Positions 7,287 to 15,361 of a stretch of 26,699 nucleotides of DNA are shown here, piece by piece. A model generated the notes under the pieces. That model was given only the letters and a program-made list of their open reading frames with translations, was not told where the DNA came from and made no database searches. Source of the stretch: SAR324 cluster bacterium (GTDB lineage Bacteria > SAR324 > XYD2-FULL-50-16); NCBI GenBank assembly GCA_002401295.1, contig NVSR01000116.1, positions 1-26,699 on the forward strand. Reading direction: 5' to 3'. Within the stretch, counting starts at the first letter, position 1; each line of letters starts with the position of its first letter. Position numbers and translations under genes: made by a program.

Positions 7287-9629
7287 ATGTCAAAACACCC
7301 AGGCAATAAACTTTCCACCCTTCTAGTTCAGGCCAGAACGAAGGTTCGCCGCGTCAACCTTATATTCAAACTCTTAGTTCCCAGTGGTTTTATTTTCATT
7401 GCGATTATTACTTTTGGCCTCATTACCTTTTCTCAGGGGATGAGAAAAAACACTGTGGAAACAACGATTCGATCGGCCTTAGAAACGATTCAACAGTATA
7501 AAATACTGAGAGGTTATTATACAAAAGCTGTAGTATCTAAAGTTAAGACATATTCTAAGCTAAGCATCTCTTACAACCATAAAGATGAGCCGACAGGCAT
7601 TCCCTTGCCAGCGACTATGATCCATGACTTGAGTGAACTTTTAGCTACGAGTGAGACTGATACCAGGTTAAAGTTATACAGTGATTATCCTTTTCCCAAT
7701 CGACAATCCCGTAAACTGGATAATTTCTCCCTCCAGGCACTCAGCTATCTTAAGAAAAATAAAAATAAAAGTTATATTAAAGAGGAGACTGTTGATGGGC
7801 GTAAAGCAATTCGGGTAGCCATTGCGGATTATATGGTTGCTCCATCCTGTGTGGATTGTCATAACCAACACCCTGAAACACCTAAAAATGATTGGAAAAT
7901 GGGAGATATCAGGGGAGTTTTAGAGGTAACGAAATTCATCGATAAGGATATTGTCCGTAGTGATGAATTAATTTGGCAAGAGATGCTGCAGATGTCTATG
8001 GTTGCTTTAATAGGGTTTTCACTCCTGGCAGCTTTTATTCTTTATTTAATTCGTCCCATGCAAAATATTACACATTTTGTGGAACAATTATTACTAGGTA
8101 ATACGAAGGAACGTTTACCCGTGGGTAAAGCTTGGTTGAAATGCTCAAAATCTAAAAAATGCCGGGGTGAGGAAATGGGTTGTTCCAGTTTTGATCAACT
8201 GGCCCCTTGCTGGAATGAATCGGGTACCGCAGCTCTGAAAAAAACTTGCCCCACCACCCTTGAAGGTTATGACTGCCGGGATTGCTCTATCTATCGAGTA
8301 TCAACCAATAATGACTTTGACAGCATCTCCTATGGACTGAATATTTTAGCCAGTACACTCCATACGATTACACGGATGGCCACCAACCTGTCAGAGGGGA
8401 AATTTGCTTCGGAAATGAGGCTACTCTCTTGGGAGGAATCCCACAAAACAGAGGAAAATATTGCCAGGGAATCTCACATTCCTATCAAGCAATCCTTAAA
8501 ATCTATGCTGGAAAGCCTCAATCAAGTATCGGGACAGATGCATCGTTTAGCTGATAATGATTTATCGTTTGAAACGCACAAAGCTTCAAATGAGGATGAA
8601 TTGGGGGAATCTATTCAGCTCGTGGTTACACGCATGAGTGAAACCCTGATCTCAGTCAAAACCTATGCGACAGACCTTGCCGGACTCTCTTGGAATTTAA
8701 ATGGGATCTCTACGAAACTAACCAGTGCTTCCAATGAGTTGAGTCAGAAATCTAAAATGGTAGCTAAGGCCACGACTCAAATGGATTCCAATATCAGCTC
8801 TGTAGCATCCAACACTGAGAATATGAGTTCTAATATAACGTCTCTCCATCAAACATCGATGTCTGTTTCCGATACGTCTGCCCAAGTGTCGGAATCAGCT
8901 CAAACTATTCTTGAGCAGGTCAATGAAATCACACGCATTGCCAAGAATTCTTCTCATATTACGGATCAAGCCAGAGAAAAGTCGAAACAGGTCAATGAGT
9001 CCATGGGGCAACTGACTCAGTCCGCTGGAAATATCGGCTTATTCAGCAATCAGATTCGTGCGATTTCAAAACAGACAAATCTGCTGGCGCTGAATGCCAC
9101 GATTGAGGCCGCTGCCGCAGGGGATGCGGGCAAGGGTTTTGCCGTAATAGCAGATGAAATCAAAGAATTGGCAAGTCAAGCAGGTAAAGCCAATCGAGAA
9201 ATCAGCCATATGGTTGATGATGTACAAGTGCAATCACAGCAAATGGACAGCCATTTAACGGAAATGTCCGGTATCATTGGTTCCATATACAAATCCTCTC
9301 AATCGATTATGGAAACAACATCTGAACAACATGAATCATTACAAAATATTAATAGTGAGATCCAAAAATCTACGGTGGCTGCTTTAAATCTGACGCAACT
9401 AATTGATGAACTTTCGATTACAGCAAAAGGAATTGCTAATACTACCAATGAATTGGTTATTGGATCCCAGGAAATTACTGAAAATACTAGTGAAATTACC
9501 CACTCGAATGAGCAGAATGAAATGCTTGCGGTCAAAACACAGCAAGAATCTAAAGACTTGGATCAAATCGTCGTTCAATTACAGGCACTAGTGGACCTGT
9601 TCACCCTTCCTGAAGCGGGCCAGGTATGA
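7287..9629 (+). CDS. Chemoreceptor with periplasmic c-haem domain and cytoplasmic Cys-rich module
   Basis: A 780-residue methyl-accepting chemotaxis protein. TM1 is at about 26-48. The periplasmic domain (50-225) resembles the DUF3365/Tll0287-like family and carries a covalent haem c motif, CVDCH at 188-192. TM2 is at about 233-255. An unusual cytoplasmic insert then follows, with Cys at 286, 292, 299, 308, 321, 330 and 333 (ending CRDCSIY), resembling the 'two-CW' type Cys-rich modules of bacterial signalling proteins. HAMP-like sequence lies near 350-460, then the signalling hairpin with tip NLLALNATIEAAAAGDAGKG. Family knowledge suggests a redox or gas sensor (haem) steering motility; a metal or Fe-S role for the Cys module is inference. 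ATG 7287 is preceded by GGAG at 7 bases. The 3' end overlaps the convergent kinase gene by 29 bases. Confidence 0.93.
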   Translation: MSKHPGNKLSTLLVQARTKVRRVNLIFKLLVPSGFIFIAIITFGLITFSQGMRKNTVETTIRSALETIQQYKILRGYYTKAVVSKVKTYSKLSISYNHKDEPTGIPLPATMIHDLSELLATSETDTRLKLYSDYPFPNRQSRKLDNFSLQALSYLKKNKNKSYIKEETVDGRKAIRVAIADYMVAPSCVDCHNQHPETPKNDWKMGDIRGVLEVTKFIDKDIVRSDELIWQEMLQMSMVALIGFSLLAAFILYLIRPMQNITHFVEQLLLGNTKERLPVGKAWLKCSKSKKCRGEEMGCSSFDQLAPCWNESGTAALKKTCPTTLEGYDCRDCSIYRVSTNNDFDSISYGLNILASTLHTITRMATNLSEGKFASEMRLLSWEESHKTEENIARESHIPIKQSLKSMLESLNQVSGQMHRLADNDLSFETHKASNEDELGESIQLVVTRMSETLISVKTYATDLAGLSWNLNGISTKLTSASNELSQKSKMVAKATTQMDSNISSVASNTENMSSNITSLHQTSMSVSDTSAQVSESAQTILEQVNEITRIAKNSSHITDQAREKSKQVNESMGQLTQSAGNIGLFSNQIRAISKQTNLLALNATIEAAAAGDAGKGFAVIADEIKELASQAGKANREISHMVDDVQVQSQQMDSHLTEMSGIIGSIYKSSQSIMETTSEQHESLQNINSEIQKSTVAALNLTQLIDELSITAKGIANTTNELVIGSQEITENTSEITHSNEQNEMLAVKTQQESKDLDQIVVQLQALVDLFTLPEAGQV

Positions 9630-10863
9630 GATATAAACGAATTTCCGTACCTTGCTTAAAAGTTGGTGTTGATTCCTCTTGAGAGAAAATCTCAATACGG
9701 CCTCCGTAGAACTCAATGAATTTCTTGACTAGAGGGATCCCAAAGCCGGTTCCCGTTTCGCCATCCGTACCTAATCTTGAATAGGATTTTTCCAGGTCGA
9801 AAAGAGCGTCCAAAGTATGGGGTGACATACCAATGCCGAAATCACGAATAATTAATAATATTAAACTATTGTGACTGTCTATCCTGACCTTGATTTCTGA
9901 GTTGGGCTTAGAAAATTTGATGGCATTGGTGAATAAATTATTGATGATCGAATTAATAAAAGAGGTCTTTTCAACTAGAACTTCAAGCTCGGGATCGATA
10001 TTAATCTCTAACTTGATGGCTTTCTGTGTGAATCGATGTTGTAAGAGAGATGCGGCCTCTTCAATCAGTAGCAATAGTTGAAAAGAATTGATTTCTAAAT
10101 TCTGTTTTCTATCCTCTAACGAACGTAATTTCCTGACGATCTCAATCAAATCTAAGGCATTTTGCAGGCCTCTTTCCATAATATTAATATAATTCACGAG
10201 CTTTGCCGGTCTCTTACGTAGCAATTTCACAAAACCAAAAACAGAACCAATTGGATTGGCCAAATCATGACAGAGAATATGTAACAGCTCCCGGGACTCA
10301 TTCCGTTGTTTTTCAATCAGTCTATTTTTTTGTTCCAGCTCCTGAGTTCTTAATTGAACCTTCTCTTCCAGTTTGCTGTTCAAGTCCTGGAGTTTTTGAG
10401 TCAGCTCTATATTTTGCTCTTCTAATTCATAAGCTTCTACCGCTCTTTTGACAGTCAAGAGCATTTGCTGTGGATCAAAAGGCTTCAAGAGAAACTTATA
10501 GATTTGAGCTTGGTTGATGGAAGCTATAATGACGTTGATATCGATAAAGCCGGTGAGAATAATCCGTTTCGTACGAGGAATTAAAGGAATGGTTTGTTCT
10601 AAAAAGTCGGTACCACTCATATGCGGCATGCGTTGATCACTGAGGATGACGTGGATGCGCTCCGGCATTGACTCCCGTACCACCAAATCCAGAGCCTCTC
10701 TCCCATCTTTGGCTAGCAGAATATTATACTCAGGCGCCAGCAATTCACTGAGGACTCTTAGGTTGGCCTCTTCATCATCTACAATGAGGATGCAGTGCTT
10801 TTTTTCAACCCTATTGAGCTTTGCCTTAATTTTTCTAAGTTTTTCTTTGGAAAAAATCGCCAT
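9601..10863 (-). CDS. Soluble receiver-histidine kinase (two-component signalling)
   Basis: A 420-residue cytoplasmic protein without membrane segments. Residues 22-145 form a CheY-like receiver (acidic DDEE 29-32, phospho-acceptor Asp76 in LSDQRMP, Lys127 in LKPF). A coiled coil spans about 145-195. The HisKA helix has CHDLANP with His199. The ATPase domain has an N-box (NNLFTNAIKF, 308-317), G1 (DFGIGM, 341-346) and G2 (GTGFGIPL, 371-378). This order, receiver before kinase, is typical of soluble kinases that take phosphate or a signal from another sensor. Its output partner is not encoded nearby. The start ATG 10863 lacks a clear Shine-Dalgarno. Its position beside two chemoreceptors suggests a sensory role, but no CheA-type features are present. 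Confidence 0.92.
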   Translation of the reverse strand: MAIFSKEKLRKIKAKLNRVEKKHCILIVDDEEANLRVLSELLAPEYNILLAKDGREALDLVVRESMPERIHVILSDQRMPHMSGTDFLEQTIPLIPRTKRIILTGFIDINVIIASINQAQIYKFLLKPFDPQQMLLTVKRAVEAYELEEQNIELTQKLQDLNSKLEEKVQLRTQELEQKNRLIEKQRNESRELLHILCHDLANPIGSVFGFVKLLRKRPAKLVNYINIMERGLQNALDLIEIVRKLRSLEDRKQNLEINSFQLLLLIEEAASLLQHRFTQKAIKLEINIDPELEVLVEKTSFINSIINNLFTNAIKFSKPNSEIKVRIDSHNSLILLIIRDFGIGMSPHTLDALFDLEKSYSRLGTDGETGTGFGIPLVKKFIEFYGGRIEIFSQEESTPTFKQGTEIRLYLIPGPLQEG

Positions 10864-11054
10864 GATGGGGATATCGTCTAAATTATCAATGGTTGAAATT
10901 CTAACAAAATAATATTACTGCCAAAAATATAAAAATAAAGCTCATTCTACTGAAGAAAAAATAAGTTGGGTAGTAATAAAGTCTTTACTCTTGTATGGCT
11001 TGCAAAAATTACAGCTTGATAATCCCTGGCTGGTAGGCTGGAGTCAAAGGGGGA

Positions 11055-11082
11055 GGTCGGAGAAAATGGCATTTTTCCGACC
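11055..11082 (-). terminator. Hairpin downstream of rbgA
   Basis: GGTCGGAGAAAAT (11055-11067), loop GGC, ATTTTTCCGACC (11071-11082): a 12-bp stem with one bulged base, just past the rbgA stop at 11097. On the minus strand it is followed by CTCCCCCTTTG rather than a T run, so terminator activity is plausible but not textbook. Confidence 0.6.
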
Positions 11083-11096
11083 TATATGAGGGAATA

Positions 11097-12035
11097 TTAT
11101 ACTTCAGTCCGAGGACAAGGTTCGAAGCAGCAACGCCCAAGCTTCCCTTTGCGAAAATCCAATAGAATGTGCGCTGCGGTTTTTAGCAAATCCAGTTCCC
11201 CTTCCTGTTTTCTGCAGTGTAAGCGGGTTCCGATTTGTTCTAAGATCTCACCCACAGAAATATCCAGGGAGGGGATCTGATAGCGTTCTTGCAGTTCTGG
11301 GGAGTTGATGCTCTTCAGATGTTCAATAATGAAAAAAGCCACTTTTTCCTTACCTACAATCTCATCACGAATGGCATGAATGGCGCAGAGCCATAGCCCC
11401 TGTTCTTGACCTATAATCTTTGGTGGCATAATTCCAGGGGTATCCAGCAGTTCTACGTCCTTATCTAAGACAATCCACTGCTGGGATTGAGTCACACCGG
11501 GGCGATCACCTGTAGCTGCTACTTTACGACTGGTAAGACGATTGATAATCGTTGATTTCCCTGTATTAGGCACGCCTAATATCATCATCCGCAAAGGAGG
11601 GTGGCGAATGCCTTTACGAGCAAAGGTTTCCCATTTTGTAGCCATCATGGCCTTCGCTTGTTTGACAATTCTTTTGAGGGATGTCTTGTCGAAGGAGTTC
11701 ACAAAAATAAAGGGTGCTCCCTGTTCTCGAAACCAAGCTTCCCAGACTTTGACTTGTTGGGGGTCCGCTAAATTGACTTTATTGAGTACAATCAGACATC
11801 GTTTTTGTCCTAGATCTTTCTGCAAAGCTGCATTGCCTGAAACCAGAGGCACTCTAGCGTCTCGGATCTCCAAGACCATATCCACCAGCTTCAACTTCTC
11901 TCTCACTTGACGCATAGCCTTAGCCATGTGTCCGGGAAACCAGTTGATATAGGTTTTTACTGTCAAATCACCGGGTTGCTCAGACAATTCAGATTTTTTG
12001 TTCTTATTTCCTTTTCTTTCGTTCTTTCGGTACAT
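11097..12035 (-). CDS. rbgA: Ribosome biogenesis GTPase RbgA/YlqF
   Basis: A circularly permuted GTPase that acts in late assembly of the 50S subunit. The start INWFPGHMAKAMRQV is diagnostic of YlqF/RbgA. The G motifs occur in permuted order: G4 NKVN (85-88), then G1 GVPNTGKST (154-162), then G3 DTPG (198-201), counted from ATG 12035. The open frame extends 5 codons upstream to a TTG at 12050, but ATG 12035 has GGAAAG 6 bases upstream and is preferred, giving 312 residues, a little above the usual 280-290 because of a lysine-rich N-terminal extension. It is a housekeeping gene transcribed alone and not functionally tied to its neighbours. Confidence 0.95.
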   Translation of the reverse strand: MYRKNERKGNKNKKSELSEQPGDLTVKTYINWFPGHMAKAMRQVREKLKLVDMVLEIRDARVPLVSGNAALQKDLGQKRCLIVLNKVNLADPQQVKVWEAWFREQGAPFIFVNSFDKTSLKRIVKQAKAMMATKWETFARKGIRHPPLRMMILGVPNTGKSTIINRLTSRKVAATGDRPGVTQSQQWIVLDKDVELLDTPGIMPPKIIGQEQGLWLCAIHAIRDEIVGKEKVAFFIIEHLKSINSPELQERYQIPSLDISVGEILEQIGTRLHCRKQEGELDLLKTAAHILLDFRKGKLGRCCFEPCPRTEV

Positions 12036-12263
12036 TTTAGCTTTCCACAAGGTTTTAAGTCACGGTTCTTAATTTTACGCTCCTGAGACTGTGTAAAAAG
12101 AGGTCAACGTCTCATCTCCAGTAGCGGTTCACAGTCTAAAGGGGGTTGTGACAAAATGGATATATTTACTGGAATTCGGGAGTTTGGTCGAAACAGGCAA
12201 GGAGAGAGTATCCATATCTCACAGGGAATGCAATCAGAGAGAGGATAAAGCTCTTTTTCGGCA

Positions 12264-12285
12264 TTCCCACACAGGGGTGTGGGAA
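12264..12285 (-). terminator. Hairpin at the 3' end of the nos operon
   Basis: TTCCCACA (12264-12271), 6-base loop, TGTGGGAA (12278-12285): a perfect 8-bp stem 29 bases past the nosH stop codon at 12315. No T tract follows on the minus strand. Its place suggests the end of the nos transcript. Confidence 0.55.
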
Positions 12286-12314
12286 ATGGAGCTTGGTATC
12301 AGCAGAGTCATGGA

Positions 12315-13223
12315 TTACATGATCTTATCCAGGTAACGAACACTGAAGCTCAGTGCTTCATCAGCACACACATCAATACAGAGACCACAACGAGTACAAT
12401 CCCCTTTGGTTACGTATTCTTTTTCTCCCTTACTAACTGTATCAATAAGTACAAAAGGCACCATGCATACTTTCTGGCATTCTTTACAATTGGAGCACTT
12501 ATCCACATCATATTTGATCTTGGTGGGCGCCAGGATTCCAATCAAATTATAAGAAACCCCGATTGGGCAGAAATAACGGCACCATGCTCGGCGTGCATAT
12601 AAAATTTCAAACGCTAAGAGGATGGCAACCCAAAACAGCAGGATGCTTGGACCGTAAACAAAGGAGCGACTGAGTGCCGCCACTGGATTAATCACCTCAA
12701 AAACACTGTAACTAGTCGTGAAAGAGAGCACTAAAAACAGGACATAGAGAAAATACTTGGTCTTATAATCAAAGGTGTGGTTTTTAATGAGCTTTTTAGC
12801 GACCAGTTTCCGATGAATAACTTCCCCAATTTCAGCTAGGAGGTGATAAGGGCAAATCCAGGAGCAGAAACTGCGACCACCAATGAAGAAGTAAATAATA
12901 GTTACTGTGACAGTGCCAATTACCAAGTTGGGTAAGATCAACTTACTGGCCAAAACAATTTGCAGTGCCGCAAAGGGATCCATCATGTGAAAGCCCAGCA
13001 GGCGTGAAGCACTGAGGGAACCTTCCAGGAGTTGAATATCAAAGTAAAAGGAGGCAAAAAATGCGAAGTTAAAAAAGATCAATGATGACCAGCGAAGAAT
13101 TTTCCATTTCTTAAAGGAGTGCCCCGCTACAGGTTCAGAAACTTTACGCTTGCCCGGCCCCTTATTGATGCGTTGTTTCTTGGGCCCTGTGGCCTTCTCG
13201 TCTGTGTTTATTGTGACTTTCAT
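12315..13223 (-). CDS. nosH: NapH/NosH-like polytopic membrane ferredoxin
   Basis: An inner-membrane quinol-oxidising electron-transfer protein of the NapH/NosR-C-terminal type, 302 residues. Four hydrophobic helices lie in the first 235 residues. Two CxxxCP motifs on the cytoplasmic side (CSWICP 120-125, CRYFCP 215-220) are typical of NapH. Two C-terminal 4Fe-4S motifs follow (Cys 243, 246, 249, 253 and 276, 279, 282, 286). With NosG it is believed in clade II clusters to pass electrons from menaquinol towards periplasmic partners. The frame extends to ATG 13241, but ATG 13223 is preferred: it forms TAATG with the nosG stop codon and has AAGGGG 8 bases upstream, indicating translational coupling. 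It is the last gene of the operon. The symbol follows the Wolinella nos cluster naming. Confidence 0.85.
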   Translation of the reverse strand: MKVTINTDEKATGPKKQRINKGPGKRKVSEPVAGHSFKKWKILRWSSLIFFNFAFFASFYFDIQLLEGSLSASRLLGFHMMDPFAALQIVLASKLILPNLVIGTVTVTIIYFFIGGRSFCSWICPYHLLAEIGEVIHRKLVAKKLIKNHTFDYKTKYFLYVLFLVLSFTTSYSVFEVINPVAALSRSFVYGPSILLFWVAILLAFEILYARRAWCRYFCPIGVSYNLIGILAPTKIKYDVDKCSNCKECQKVCMVPFVLIDTVSKGEKEYVTKGDCTRCGLCIDVCADEALSFSVRYLDKIM

Positions 13224-14113
13224 TATGCATTCCCCTTCCATTTCATTCTTGGAACAATGGTGATGGAGGCTTCCTCAGTAGGACAGCGTTCCTCACAGAC
13301 ACCACAACCAACGCAAGTTTTTTCTACCGTAGGTACAAAGACATCTTTTCCCAAGTCTTCATTTTTAATCTTGTGGAAGGAAATAGGGTTTTCGTCCTTG
13401 ATAGGGCAGTCTTCCAGGCAGATGCGACAGCCCACTTTTGCTTGCTCAGAATCTTTGGTAAAACTGAGCAGCCAATCAAAATTTTCACGGTTCATTTTGG
13501 CCAGAACCCTTGGAACCTCTTTGACCGTCACCTCTTGCAAACCAAATTTTTCCTTCCAGGTAGCAGTCTCTTTATCGTCTAGTTTTTCTACCAGGCGCTG
13601 CAGGATATCGGTGAGGTTCTCATCAGGAACTAAATTACCTGAGGACTGAATTTTTTCTAGTCGGAATACCAAGTCATTGACGCCCAAAATGGAGAGACAT
13701 TGTCGAGGCTTGGAAAGAACAGCCAAGCCCATCTCCGCTTCCTTGCCTAAAGAGATGCCATGATCTAAAGATCCAGTGGGGCAGGCGAGTACGCAGGGAA
13801 GACCGGAACAGAGGATACAACCACCCTCACGAGGCGTAATATAGGGAGTTCCCACACTAAAACCACCCATCAGTCCATCCAGCTTGATCACTTTAGGGGG
13901 ACAAACCTGTAAGCACTGGCCACATTTGATGCAGGAAGCCAGGAAATGGTTTTCCTCCAGGGCTCCGGGAGGGCGCAATCGCTTTTCATTACTCCGCAGA
14001 ATAGGCACGGCACCGGTGCCTAGAGCCGCGGCAGCCCCTACAATAAATAACGTGGAGGTTTTTACAAATCTTCTACGGTTGACTTTGAAATTTTTCTTTG
14101 GTTGCTCTGCCAT
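13223..14113 (-). CDS. nosG: NapG/NosG-like periplasmic ferredoxin with a split cluster motif
   Basis: A 296-residue iron-sulfur protein. A twin-arginine-type start (NRRRFVKTS at 12-20, then a hydrophobic stretch) suggests Tat export, as in NapG. Four 4Fe-4S motifs: Cys 61/64/67/71, 99/102/107/111, a third made of Cys139 plus 229/232/236, and 267/270/273/277. In NapG the third motif is compact (C, about seven residues, CxxCxxxCP). Here about 89 residues separate Cys139 from the rest because of a helix-rich insertion (about 145-225) rich in charged residues. The protein partners with NosH in electron delivery. The frame reaches back to 14167, but ATG 14113 has AGAGGA 5 bases upstream and starts just before the Tat motif. 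A gap of 222 bases precedes it within the operon, in which I see no gene. Confidence 0.85.
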   Translation of the reverse strand: MAEQPKKNFKVNRRRFVKTSTLFIVGAAAALGTGAVPILRSNEKRLRPPGALEENHFLASCIKCGQCLQVCPPKVIKLDGLMGGFSVGTPYITPREGGCILCSGLPCVLACPTGSLDHGISLGKEAEMGLAVLSKPRQCLSILGVNDLVFRLEKIQSSGNLVPDENLTDILQRLVEKLDDKETATWKEKFGLQEVTVKEVPRVLAKMNRENFDWLLSFTKDSEQAKVGCRICLEDCPIKDENPISFHKIKNEDLGKDVFVPTVEKTCVGCGVCEERCPTEEASITIVPRMKWKGNA

Positions 14114-14335
14114 ATTTTTCCTCTGTGCTCCAATTGGGGGCAGTTGTCTCCCCCTTCTTTTCTGCAAAGAGGAGGGATGCTAGATAGATTATTCGAATAA
14201 ATTAATATTATTGGAACAACAAACCCTTGAATACTGTAATAGGTAGATCAGGATGGCTCATCGCCCAAGTGGAAATGAGGCTCCCCAGTGCAATCTCAAA
14301 AAAATGGGAGGGGGTGGAAGAGCGTCCTGTGATGG

Positions 14336-14797
14336 TTAAGACTTTTTATTCAGGTATTTCTTTTGTTGTTCTTGTGCGCGGTTCTTGCCGGATAAAATTT
14401 CCTTCTTTACCGCCTCGTATCTGATGGATTCAGCTGGTTGGATCGCGAAGGCACGAAAGCCGAATCCCATGGGGGTTTCTTGAGCTCCGTCGGTCCAATG
14501 AGCTTTATTCGCTTCCAGCCACTGGTGTGTTTGATAATCATTCACCCAAACGCGTACATCTTTGACTTGTGGATTTTCCTGTAACCATTGAACAGCTGTT
14601 CCGATTTCCACAAAAAGCTTGCTTCTACCTGAAGGCTCGATGACCTGCACCCCATAACGAGGATCACTCAACAGCATACCACTTTTTAGTCCTACATCTC
14701 TGCCCCAGGCAACCTCAAGGGGAAGCTGATCTTTATTGGAGTCGCAAGCAACTAAAAAAATTAGCAGGCCTAAGATAAAAAAAGTTCTCTGTTTCAT
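14336..14797 (-). CDS. nosL: NosL-like lipoprotein lacking the copper-site cysteines
   Basis: A 153-residue lipoprotein: LVAC lipobox with acylated Cys18. The core matches NosL, the copper chaperone for the NosZ CuZ site: GMLLSDPRYGVQV (40-52), then a W-containing helix, VRVWVNDYQTHQWLEA, and TPMGFGFRAF (108-117). NosL family members normally have a CxxCxM copper site just before the SDPR motif. Here the cysteine positions are Gly36 and Ser39, with only Met41 kept, and Cys18 is the only cysteine. The C-terminal 30 residues are lysine- and glutamine-rich. Copper binding therefore cannot use the usual ligands. It lies 16 bases after the TlpA-like gene. ATG 14797 has no good Shine-Dalgarno, which suggests coupling to the gene upstream. 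Family placement is likely but not certain. Confidence 0.72.
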   Translation of the reverse strand: MKQRTFFILGLLIFLVACDSNKDQLPLEVAWGRDVGLKSGMLLSDPRYGVQVIEPSGRSKLFVEIGTAVQWLQENPQVKDVRVWVNDYQTHQWLEANKAHWTDGAQETPMGFGFRAFAIQPAESIRYEAVKKEILSGKNRAQEQQKKYLNKKS

Positions 14798-14813
14798 TAT
14801 AGGGGGCGTGTAG

Positions 14814-15350
14814 TTAGAGTTTTCTACTCAAAGTTCTGAAAAATTCAATACTTTCTGGTGAGTCCCATTCTCGAATACCAACCGTTCTCCCAATCTCTTG
14901 TCCTTCTTTATTCAGGATCAAGGTCGTGGGGAAATTTTGTACCTTATACTTGGGGTAAATCCCCTTCGCATCCAAAGCAATCGGGAGAGTAATCTTTTTC
15001 TGTTTCAGGAAACGCAGGACTCTTGATTTAGAGTCCATCACATTGATACCTAAAATCGCAAAGTCTTCCCCTTCCAAGGCAGCCAGCAGGGCCTCAAAGT
15101 CAGGCATTTCTTTCACACAGGGAATACACCAAGTCGCCCAAAAGTTGAGCAACAGGATCTTACCTTTGTAGTCTCCCAGCTTGACCGGGTTATTCTGAGG
15201 GTCCACCAGGGAGAAGGCATAAACCTCAACTGGTGGGCTGATCTTTTGAATAGGGTAAGGTGGCTTGATGCCATCCAAAGTGCCTCCCGCTAACAGTGTT
15301 CCGGCAAAGCAGATACTGAAAGCGATTAGAGAAAGAATGCTTTTTTTCAT
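14814..15350 (-). CDS. TlpA/ResA-like periplasmic thioredoxin
   Basis: A 178-residue exported thiol-disulfide oxidoreductase. Signal peptide at 1-22, then a TlpA-like thioredoxin fold with the active site WATWCIPCVKEMP (Cys75 and Cys78) and a cis-Pro in NFPTT (Pro141). Family members reduce disulfides in apocytochromes or in copper-site proteins (CuA of oxidases). Inside a nos operon the likely client is the CuA cysteine pair of NosZ or the CxxCH cysteines of the two cytochromes, which is inference. ATG 15350 lies 11 bases after the nosY stop, and AAGG overlaps that stop codon. It is tightly packed between nosY and the NosL-like gene. Confidence 0.88.
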   Translation of the reverse strand: MKKSILSLIAFSICFAGTLLAGGTLDGIKPPYPIQKISPPVEVYAFSLVDPQNNPVKLGDYKGKILLLNFWATWCIPCVKEMPDFEALLAALEGEDFAILGINVMDSKSRVLRFLKQKKITLPIALDAKGIYPKYKVQNFPTTLILNKEGQEIGRTVGIREWDSPESIEFFRTLSRKL

Positions 15351-15361
15351 GATTTTAAACC

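Noticed and set aside
14114..14345. Possible small genes in the 222-base gap between the NosL-like gene and nosG (minus-strand frame ending FKGLLFQ; plus-strand frame 14227-14424)
   Set aside because: The minus frame has only one internal ATG near its end and no ribosome-binding site; the plus frame overlaps the NosL-like gene antisense. Neither looks like a protein family.
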